Assembly: GCA_964538025.1 (NCBI GenBank)
Contig: CAZICZ010000008.1
Span: 107,961-171,960, forward strand
From: UBA5078 sp964538025
Lineage (GTDB): Bacteria > Pseudomonadota > Gammaproteobacteria > Pseudomonadales > Pseudohongiellaceae
Length of the DNA stretch: 64,000 bases
Reading direction: 5' to 3'
A model generated the notes under the pieces. That model did no database searches. It had not been told where the DNA came from and saw nothing but the letters and a program-made list of their open reading frames with translations. This document shows, in pieces, positions 55,415 through 62,057 of this stretch. Each line of letters begins with the position of its first letter. The first letter of the stretch is position 1. A program made the translations under genes and the position numbers.

Positions 55415-55675
55415 TTAGTCCCGCGCCGTCTTCGGCGCTTCATGCGGAGGATGCTCCTCAAACAGATTGATCCAGCGGTCCGTCTTGCGACCGAATTGCA
55501 TCAACTGCTCGTAGTGGCTTTCCGACTCCTTGGGTGACAGGATCAGGTCCAGAAAGAACATCACAACACTGACTGGGCTCATGATCAGATCGCGCAAGGC
55601 ATCGGCGGCCAGTTTGAGCTGAAAGCGGATCAGGCAGCGCAGGCTTTTGCCAGCAGTCATTCTTTGGGTTTCCAT
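55415..55675 (-). CDS. Small membrane-associated protein (86 aa)
   Basis: The ATG at 55675 has AGGAG seven bases upstream. The protein has an amphipathic N-terminal region (GKSLRCLIRFQLKLAADALR) and a hydrophobic segment SPVSVVMFFLDLILSPKESE. The polar C terminus is rich in H, P and E (NLFEEHPPHEAPK). I do not recognise a family. It returns to the GC-rich composition of the chromosome and marks the right border of the AT-rich module. A 29-residue membrane peptide is encoded just upstream on the same strand. Confidence 0.6.
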   Translation of the reverse strand: METQRMTAGKSLRCLIRFQLKLAADALRDLIMSPVSVVMFFLDLILSPKESESHYEQLMQFGRKTDRWINLFEEHPPHEAPKTARD

Positions 55676-55712
55676 GCATCTCTCCTGTGTGAATTCATTG
55701 CGGCCCGAGCCG

Positions 55713-55802
55713 TTAATGAAGCAGCTCCCAGATTCCCCAGCACACCGCAGCCGTGATGACGGGCACCGCCATCAGGAGCAACATTGTTTTTAGTCTGAGC
55801 AT
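55713..55802 (-). CDS. Single-span membrane peptide (29 aa)
   Basis: The ATG at 55802 is preceded by GAGGAGACGCCA, a near-ideal ribosome-binding site. The 29 residues are almost all one helix (MLLLMAVPVITAAVCWGIWE) with a basic start (MLRLK) and a short end (LLH). This is a typical small inner-membrane protein. It lies 37 bases upstream of the 86-residue gene and probably shares its transcript. No named relative recognised. Confidence 0.55.
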   Translation of the reverse strand: MLRLKTMLLLMAVPVITAAVCWGIWELLH

Positions 55803-55980
55803 TGGCGTCTCCTCTTCCCGGGCAGTGTCTCACTGCGTCCCGCAGCCCGCAATCCTTGACTCCCACATCACGCTTCGCGGTGATTCTTCGACCATTCTCG
55901 CGCTGTACTGCGTATACCCCTTTCGGTAGGATGATCACCGTCATTTCTTCATTCATTCTGGTGTCACCCCGTACTCGCTC

Positions 55981-56703
55981 ATGCACCCTTGCCTCCCACA
56001 GCTTGCCCTGCGCTCAGTCACCGCCCTGCTGCTCCTGCTCATCCCCCTGAGCACAGTGATTCAGGCGGCGGAAGACCCGATTGCCACGGGGCGTAACGGA
56101 GGGCGCCTGCGACCCAATTTTGCGGGCTCGTGGGAAAAAGACTTTGCCCGCAGTGACCGAATGGAAGAGGAGCTGCAGCGCACGATCGATCAGCTTAACC
56201 GCGAGATGGAGCGCGCACAGGGGCGGGGCGATGCGGGCCCGATCGGCATGAGCGGCTCACGCCGGAATGTCGGCAATCTGATAGCCCACGCCCGCCTTGC
56301 CGAATTGATTACCCGCCCGACCACGATGCGCATCGTGCAATCGGACAACGAAGTGCGCATTGAACGCCCTGGCGATGCGGCTTTGGTGTGCGGTACCGCC
56401 AATGTGGACGCGGACAATTTCCAGAGCCCGCATGGGACCGAATACTGCGGCTGGGATCGGCAACAGCTGGTGTTCCAGATCGTGCTGGCCGATGGGGTTT
56501 ATATCGAGCACCGCTTCAGCGTGGATCCCGGCGGGGAAAGCCTGAGTATGCTGACCAGTGTGTCCAGTCGCGGCTCCCTACCCTTCAATCTGATCTCCTT
56601 CTACAACGCCTATGACGCCCCTGAAGACGGCATTCACTGTGTGCAGACGCTCAGTCGCGGCCGCGTGTGCAGCGCCCTGTCGCCGGAGGAGCCCGCCCCG
56701 TGA
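55981..56703 (+). CDS. Secreted protein of unknown function
   Basis: 240 residues with signal peptide SVTALLLLLIPLSTVIQAAE. The mature part has GGRLRPNFAGSWEKDFARSD, a charged helix (MEEELQRTIDQLNREMERAQ) and a C-terminal region with cysteines in VCGTANVD, EYCGWDR, IHCVQ and RVCSAL that could form disulphides in the periplasm. No family recognised. Its TGA overlaps the GTG start of the next gene (GTGA). It is therefore translated with the lipoprotein and, 14 bases later, the NosR-like protein. Confidence 0.75.
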   Translation: MHPCLPQLALRSVTALLLLLIPLSTVIQAAEDPIATGRNGGRLRPNFAGSWEKDFARSDRMEEELQRTIDQLNREMERAQGRGDAGPIGMSGSRRNVGNLIAHARLAELITRPTTMRIVQSDNEVRIERPGDAALVCGTANVDADNFQSPHGTEYCGWDRQQLVFQIVLADGVYIEHRFSVDPGGESLSMLTSVSSRGSLPFNLISFYNAYDAPEDGIHCVQTLSRGRVCSALSPEEPAP

Positions 56704-57863
56704 GTGCCCGCTGGCGTGCCTGTGGCTCCCTGATGAGCCTGATTCTGCTGGTGGCCTGCGCTTCCGCGCCCGCGCCAGCCCCTCAGGGCCCGGCACCCGT
56801 CGGGACCGTGACCCTGATCGACACCCAGGTCCCGCCGGGCGATGACGCGCTCAACATCGGCATTCTGGTCTTTAACACCCGCGCAAGTGACGAGGACATC
56901 AGCCGTTCCGGTGCCGCCATTTTTGCGCAGATCCGTGACACTGAAACACAAACCTTGCCGGTGACCCTGCGCAGTACGCTACTGGCCAGCAATCACTGGG
57001 GCGTTGTCCGCGTGCTGCCCGAGGAAGACCCCTCGATGGACCTGCTGGTCACCGGCACCATTGTGGAATCCGACGGCGCGCGCCTCGTGTTGCAGATTCG
57101 CGCGCAGGACAGTACGGGCCGCATCTGGCTCGACCGCGCGTATGCGGACGAGGCGCGGGTCGCTGATTATCCGGATACCCCGCCCTCTCTGTTCGATAAC
57201 GGCGCACTGACCTACGCCGAGGACCCGTTTCAGGACCTGTACGCGGCCATCGCCAATGATCTGCTCGCGGCACGTCAGGCGCTGGATGAGGCCACGCTCG
57301 CCCGCCTGCGCAATGTCACTCTGCTGCGCTATGCAAGCGATCTGTCCCCCGAGGCGTTTGCGCACTATCTGGAAACAGGCCCTGACGGTCTGCTGGACCT
57401 CAATCGCCTTCCCGCCAGCAATGATCCACTCCTGGAGCACGTCACCGACATCCATGCTCGCCACGATGTCTTCATCGACACCATCGACGAGTACTACGAG
57501 GCCCTTTATCAGGACGTGAAGCCGGTCTATGACATCTGGCGCCAATACTCGTTTGAACAGGTGACCGAGGAGCGTCGCAGCGCCGAGCGCGCTCGCAGTG
57601 GCAACAGCGATGCGGGGAGTTTCGAGGCCATGGCGCAAACCTATAACCGCTATAAATGGAGCAAGATTTTCGAGCAGGAGTTTGTGGCGCTGGCCTCCGG
57701 CTTTGTCACCGAAACGGCACCGGCAGTGCTGGCGCTGAGCCAGAATGTCAACGGCCTCACCGGCCCCGTGGAAGAACAGTATGCGCAGTGGCGCGTGTTG
57801 TTGCGCGGCCTGTTTGATATCGAAACACAGGGGCTGCGCGCGGCCTCTCCCGTCACCCCCTGA
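56700..57863 (+). CDS. Lipoprotein of unknown function
   Basis: About 387 residues from GTG at 56700 (MSARWRACGSLMSLILLVAC). Lipobox LVAC with Cys20 and Ala at +2, which by the enterobacterial rule sends it to the outer membrane. A Pro/Ala linker (ASAPAPAPQGPAPVG) follows. The N-terminal domain has beta-rich patterns (ALNIGILVFNTRASDED; STLLASNHWGVVRVLP; MDLLVTGTIVESDGARLVLQ); the rest is helical (LLAARQALDEATLARLRNV; IDTIDEYYEALYQDVKPVYD). No named family recognised. Middle gene of a tight three-gene operon ending in a redox membrane protein. Confidence 0.8.
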   Translation: MSARWRACGSLMSLILLVACASAPAPAPQGPAPVGTVTLIDTQVPPGDDALNIGILVFNTRASDEDISRSGAAIFAQIRDTETQTLPVTLRSTLLASNHWGVVRVLPEEDPSMDLLVTGTIVESDGARLVLQIRAQDSTGRIWLDRAYADEARVADYPDTPPSLFDNGALTYAEDPFQDLYAAIANDLLAARQALDEATLARLRNVTLLRYASDLSPEAFAHYLETGPDGLLDLNRLPASNDPLLEHVTDIHARHDVFIDTIDEYYEALYQDVKPVYDIWRQYSFEQVTEERRSAERARSGNSDAGSFEAMAQTYNRYKWSKIFEQEFVALASGFVTETAPAVLALSQNVNGLTGPVEEQYAQWRVLLRGLFDIETQGLRAASPVTP

Positions 57864-57876
57864 GGAAAGAAAGACC

Positions 57877-59895
57877 ATGGGCCCCCGTTTTCTGTCGGTC
57901 TTGCTGATGTGCGCCACCGTTGTACTGACTTTTCCGGTGTTTGGCCAGAGCGCCGCAAGCGTGCGCACACCGTTTGTCATCGATCCGACCCCCGAATGGA
58001 TCGCTCAGGTGCTCCCGAACGCGGAGCGTTTCTCCGAAAAATCAGGGGAACCCCCGGTCATCCGCGGCTATCGTCGCAATGCGGCAGGCGAAGAGGAATT
58101 GGTCGGATTCGTCTTTGAAAGCGCCGATGTGCCGCCCGAGGAAAAAGGCTTTGCCGCGCCGATCGACATGCTTATCGGCATGGATACGCAGGGCGTGCTG
58201 ACGGGTTTCAAGGTGCTCAACTACACCGAGTCCTACCGCTATTCCCTGGGGGATTTCGTCGCCGATCCGGTGTTTCAGGCGCAGTTCCCCGGCAAACCGA
58301 TTGCCGACAACTTTCGCCTGACGCGTGACATCGACGGGCTTTCCGGGGCCACCATGACCAGCTTTGGCATCAGTCAGGGCGTGCGCGGGGCGGCACGACG
58401 CGTGGCGACGGCCTATCTCGGGTATGTCGAAGTGGACGAACAGACCCGTCACTGGGAAGCCAATGCGCTCGACGAACTGTCAGGCTGGTCCTGGGAAGAG
58501 ATGGAGGCGCGGGGATACATTCGTCACCTGGCCATCCCCATGCCGGCGAACCAGACCCTGGAACTGACGGCCACGTTCATCGGCCACCCGGTGATGGGGC
58601 GCTATTTTATCGGCGATGTCGCCTACGAGCGGGCGGAGCGCGACGCGCAGTCCCGACTCGGGGGCAACGGGCTGATCCTGCTGGCCATCGGCGGTGACGG
58701 CGCCGCTCTGTTCCGCGCCACCATGCTGCGCGTGCAGCAGGGCGACAGGGAGCCGCGTCGTGTGGACCCCAATCGCTTTGTTACTGCCGGCAATGCCGAC
58801 GTGGGGGCCATCGCCGGCCGCGCCAGTTATGCCGGCGCGCTGGTGCTGGAAGAGGACATCGATCTGGAACGTCCTTTCTCCATCCTTTATCGCCCGCGCG
58901 GGAGCACCGAGGATTATCGTCTCGACTACGAGATCTATCCGCTCGGGAAGGCCTTGCTCAAGGGAGAACCCATCCTCTCGGAGGAGGACATCGCGCAGGC
59001 GCGCCTCGCCGAGGCCAACGTGCTGGTACGTCTGTGGCTGGCGCCGCCCTGGGGAGAAACGCCGTGGGCTGAGGTGCTGATCCTGACGCTGATCCTGACA
59101 CTGGTGATGACGGCCTTTTTGCGCAAGGACGCCCGCGTTCGATGGGCTGCGCTTGCCCTGACCCTTGTCTATCTCGGCTTTGCCAAAGGGGGCTTCCTGT
59201 CGGTCGCGCACATCACCAGCGCCATTCATCAGGGCCCATCGATATTCCTGGGCAACTTGCCGCTGCTGATGCTGGTGGTGTTCACCCTGATCACAACGCT
59301 GTTGTGGGGACGCGTGTTCTGCTCTTCGCTGTGCCCCTTCGGGGCGGTGCAGGATGTGATTGCGCGCTTCACCCCCAAGCGGTGGCGAATCACGCCGCCC
59401 CAAGGACTGCATGACCGTGCGCTGTGGATCAAATACGGCATTCTGGCACTGATACTGGTCGCCAGCCTGGCCAACAGTGGTATCAGCCTGTTCCAGTATT
59501 TCGAGCCCTTTGGCACCCTGTTCTTTTTCAGTGCCTCGGGCGTGTTGTGGGCCATTCTGCTGGCCATCCTGGCTGCCAGCGTCGTGGTGGAACGCTTCTA
59601 TTGCCGCTATGTGTGTCCGCTGGGCGCAGCCTTGGGACTGCTGTCTTTCGCCAGCCTTTGGCGCATCGCGCGTGTCCCCCAATGCACCTTGTGCAAGGTC
59701 TGCGAGCATGCCTGTCCCACGGGGGCCATTCGGGGACCGGCGATCGATTTCAAGGAATGTGTGCGCTGCGATATCTGTGAAAGCAAGCTGATCAGCAAAG
59801 CCGGCACCTGTCGCCACTCGATGGACGAAGTCACCCGCCGCCAGCAGGGAAAACGCATACCCCTGCGGGATATCAGCCTGGGCACGGCGGTGTAA
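57877..59895 (+). CDS. NosR/NirI-like membrane polyferredoxin with FMN-binding domain
   Basis: About 672 residues; GAGGAAAG precedes the ATG at 57877. Signal peptide, then a periplasmic FMN-binding domain with the covalent-flavin motif DGLSGATMTS (Thr about 157). Membrane helices follow from about 395, and two cysteine motifs of the NapH/NosR type, CSSLCPFGAVQD (about 482) and CRYVCPLGAALG (about 575). The last part has two 4Fe-4S sets, CTLCKVCEHACPTGA (about 602) and CVRCDICES (about 627); the second set lacks its final CP. It should pass electrons between quinol or cytosolic donors and periplasmic flavin. No nitrous oxide reductase gene is nearby, so its partner is unknown. Confidence 0.88.
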   Translation: MGPRFLSVLLMCATVVLTFPVFGQSAASVRTPFVIDPTPEWIAQVLPNAERFSEKSGEPPVIRGYRRNAAGEEELVGFVFESADVPPEEKGFAAPIDMLIGMDTQGVLTGFKVLNYTESYRYSLGDFVADPVFQAQFPGKPIADNFRLTRDIDGLSGATMTSFGISQGVRGAARRVATAYLGYVEVDEQTRHWEANALDELSGWSWEEMEARGYIRHLAIPMPANQTLELTATFIGHPVMGRYFIGDVAYERAERDAQSRLGGNGLILLAIGGDGAALFRATMLRVQQGDREPRRVDPNRFVTAGNADVGAIAGRASYAGALVLEEDIDLERPFSILYRPRGSTEDYRLDYEIYPLGKALLKGEPILSEEDIAQARLAEANVLVRLWLAPPWGETPWAEVLILTLILTLVMTAFLRKDARVRWAALALTLVYLGFAKGGFLSVAHITSAIHQGPSIFLGNLPLLMLVVFTLITTLLWGRVFCSSLCPFGAVQDVIARFTPKRWRITPPQGLHDRALWIKYGILALILVASLANSGISLFQYFEPFGTLFFFSASGVLWAILLAILAASVVVERFYCRYVCPLGAALGLLSFASLWRIARVPQCTLCKVCEHACPTGAIRGPAIDFKECVRCDICESKLISKAGTCRHSMDEVTRRQQGKRIPLRDISLGTAV

Positions 59896-59908
59896 GAGGA
59901 GACACTTT

Positions 59909-60529
59909 GTGGCGCATATTGTGGTCAGTGGTTTTGAAGCCTTTGATGGTCGCCCTCGCAATGCCTCGTGGATTGCTGCACAGCGACTTGTCGCCACACA
60001 CCGCAGTCTTCATGTCCTTCACGCGCTGAAGTTGCCTGTGTGCTGGGGCGCCGCACAAGCCGGGCTGTGCGCTGCCGCCCTGCGGTGGAGACCCGCCATG
60101 ATGCTCGCCATGGGAGAGGGCACGCCCGGCGAATTCCGTCTGGAGACGCGCGCACTCAATGCCCGCACGATACGCAAAGACAATGCGGGCGCTCTTCCAC
60201 TGCATGCTCTGGTGGATCCAGCTGGGCCGGCCGAGCTAGAAGGTGAAGCGCCCTATGTCCCACTCAGAAAGGCATTGATGGACACTGGATATCCAGTAAC
60301 GCTTTCCCGGGATGCAGGGGGTTTTTTGTGCGCAGAAGCCCAATACACTCTGGAGCAGTTGACGCGATCGCATCCCGACATTCAGTTAGCACTTTTCATT
60401 CATTTGCCGCCATTTGGCAGCGCCTTCACTCTGGCAGGAAAAACAGTGTCCTGCGATGAGGAACACCTCGCTCACTTTTCGCATTGTCTTCTCAACGCAA
60501 CGATTCCTCTGTTGTCATTGAAAAAATAA
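59909..60529 (+). CDS. Pyroglutamyl-peptidase I-like protein (family C15)
   Basis: 206 residues; GTG start at 59909 with GAGGAG upstream. It keeps the C15 order: HIVVSGFEAFDGRPRNASW, LKLPVCWGAAQAG, glutamate in FRLETRALNAR, the nucleophile in SRDAGGFLCAEAQYTL (usual AGTFVCN), and histidine in LFIHLPPFGSAF. The Cys-Glu-His triad is therefore present, but the surrounding residues differ from true Pcp, and the pyroglutamate-ring contacts may have changed. Cytosolic. It lies 13 bases after the NosR-like gene, so it may be co-transcribed. Confidence 0.78.
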   Translation: MAHIVVSGFEAFDGRPRNASWIAAQRLVATHRSLHVLHALKLPVCWGAAQAGLCAAALRWRPAMMLAMGEGTPGEFRLETRALNARTIRKDNAGALPLHALVDPAGPAELEGEAPYVPLRKALMDTGYPVTLSRDAGGFLCAEAQYTLEQLTRSHPDIQLALFIHLPPFGSAFTLAGKTVSCDEEHLAHFSHCLLNATIPLLSLKK

Positions 60530-60547
60530 AAACGTTTTCGCGTTTTT
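60528..60547 (+). terminator. Weak terminator after the C15 peptidase-like gene
   Basis: AAAAACG/CGTTTTT with a six-base loop begins at the stop codon and is followed by C and T residues. The stem is AT-rich, so it is weak. The rest of 60548-60732 shows no gene. Confidence 0.35.
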
Positions 60548-60732
60548 CCTCGTCAATAACAGCGTATTTCTCTCTCGATCTCTTTGAGCCCGTACATCCC
60601 TTAAGTAATTCAGGAGGATTGTGGCATCATCGGGTACGCTGTTGCGCCCAGGGGAGGGCTGTCGAGAACGAATGCCATGCGGCCATCGCGGGCAGCGTGG
60701 GCAAGCTTCCAAAAGGGGAAGCACGCTGAGGA

Positions 60733-61998
60733 TTAATGCGACAGAGGGGCGGTGTCCGGGACGACGTGATGGGCCATCTCCCGCATGTCATTGCCGCTGG
60801 GATGCTGGAAGACGCGCAGCCCAAATTCCGGAAGAATCGCCAGCAGGTGATCAAAGATATCCGACTGAATCCCTTCGTAGTCGGCCCAAACGACCGTATT
60901 GGTGAAGCAATACACTTCGAGCGGCAGCCCGTCGGACGTGATGGCCAGCTGGCGCACCAGCAGCGTCATGTGCTGGTTCACCCGCGCGTGATGACGCAGA
61001 TAGCGCTCGACATAGGCGCGGAAAGTGCCGATGTTGGTGATGCGGCGCGTGTTCACGGCGTCTTTGTTCTGCGCCGTCAGCTCCTGGTTGTAACGCGTAA
61101 TCTCGGCTTCCTTTTGTGCCAGGTAGTCGTCAATCAGCGCAAAGCGGTGCAGGCGTGCGATCTCCTCCGGCGACAGAAAATGCACGCTGGTCTGGTCGAT
61201 CAGCAAGGCACGCTTGATGCGCCGCCCGCCCGATTCCTGCATTCCTCGCCAGTTCTTGAACGGGTCTGAAATGAAGCGCTTGGTCGGGATAGTGGTAATG
61301 GTTTTGTCCCAGTTCTGAATCTTGATCGTGTGCAGCGCAATATCGATCACATCACCGTCCGCGTTCAGCCCCGGCATTTCGACCCAGTCGCCCACGCGCA
61401 CAATGTCATTGGAGGAAATCTGGACACTCGCCACGAGCGAAAGCAGCGTGTCCTGAAACACAAGAATCAGCACTGCCGCCATGGCACCAAGGCTGGACAG
61501 CAAAATCAGGGGAGAACGGTCGATCAGGGTGGCGACCATCAGAATGGCAGCCAGCAGATACACCACGATCTGCACGACCTGGATATAGCCCTTCACTGGC
61601 CGGCGATGCGCATCTTCCCGGCGCGCATACAGCACATTGATCAGGTTGAGGACCGCGCTGAGTGCCAGCGCGATCACCAGCACGATGATGGCACTGCAGA
61701 CATTGCGCACCACCTCGACCACCGCCTCCGGCAAACCGGGCACAAGCCCAATCCCAAGCGAGATGATCAGGGCGGGCACCACATTCGCCAAACGGGCGAT
61801 TATTTGGGAATCCAGCAGGGCGGAGTCATCGCCCAAGGCTGTGGAACGCAGCGCTCGATAAATGCCGCGCAGCAGAATGCGCTTGACCACCCAGTTGGAC
61901 AGCCAGGCCGCCACCAGCAGCGCGAGGCTGCTGATCAGCGTGTTCAGTTCCGGATAGTGTTCAATCCAGGCATGAAAGGCGTCGTAGTGCGCAAGCAT
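60733..61998 (-). CDS. ybdG: Mechanosensitive channel of YbdG type (MscS superfamily)
   Basis: 421 residues with about five membrane helices. It matches E. coli YbdG closely in the pore and beta domains: LLSSLGAMAAVLILVFQDTL (pore helix), DIVRVGDWVEMPGLNADGDV, NWDKTITTIPTKRF, FKNWRGMQESGGRRIKR, ITNIGTFRAYVERYLRHH, and the end DIFDHLLAILPEFGLRVFQ. YbdG contributes a small mechanosensitive conductance and osmoprotection in the inner membrane. The gene is convergent with the C15-like gene and stands alone. Confidence 0.93.
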   Translation of the reverse strand: MLAHYDAFHAWIEHYPELNTLISSLALLVAAWLSNWVVKRILLRGIYRALRSTALGDDSALLDSQIIARLANVVPALIISLGIGLVPGLPEAVVEVVRNVCSAIIVLVIALALSAVLNLINVLYARREDAHRRPVKGYIQVVQIVVYLLAAILMVATLIDRSPLILLSSLGAMAAVLILVFQDTLLSLVASVQISSNDIVRVGDWVEMPGLNADGDVIDIALHTIKIQNWDKTITTIPTKRFISDPFKNWRGMQESGGRRIKRALLIDQTSVHFLSPEEIARLHRFALIDDYLAQKEAEITRYNQELTAQNKDAVNTRRITNIGTFRAYVERYLRHHARVNQHMTLLVRQLAITSDGLPLEVYCFTNTVVWADYEGIQSDIFDHLLAILPEFGLRVFQHPSGNDMREMAHHVVPDTAPLSH

Positions 61999-62057
61999 GG
62001 GAGTTGCCTACTGAGGCGAGCCCGGCCCGCTCGTGGGGAGCGGACCGGCACCTGCCA

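Noticed and set aside
51068..55420. Genomic island with attachment-site repeats
   Set aside because: I looked for a second copy of the tRNA-Leu 3' end near the right border and for an integrase gene and found neither, so only a compositional argument remains.
55657..55956. Leftward frame starting MNEEMTVIILPKGVYAVQRE
   Set aside because: The first 30 residues look protein-like, but the rest becomes Arg/Gly/His-rich. The frame overlaps two small genes with better ribosome-binding sites. It could be a degraded gene, but support is too weak.
57877..59895. Assignment of the polyferredoxin as NosR proper
   Set aside because: Domain order fits NosR, but no nosZ, nosD, nosF or nosY is present in the flanking sequence, and it is linked to unknown proteins instead.
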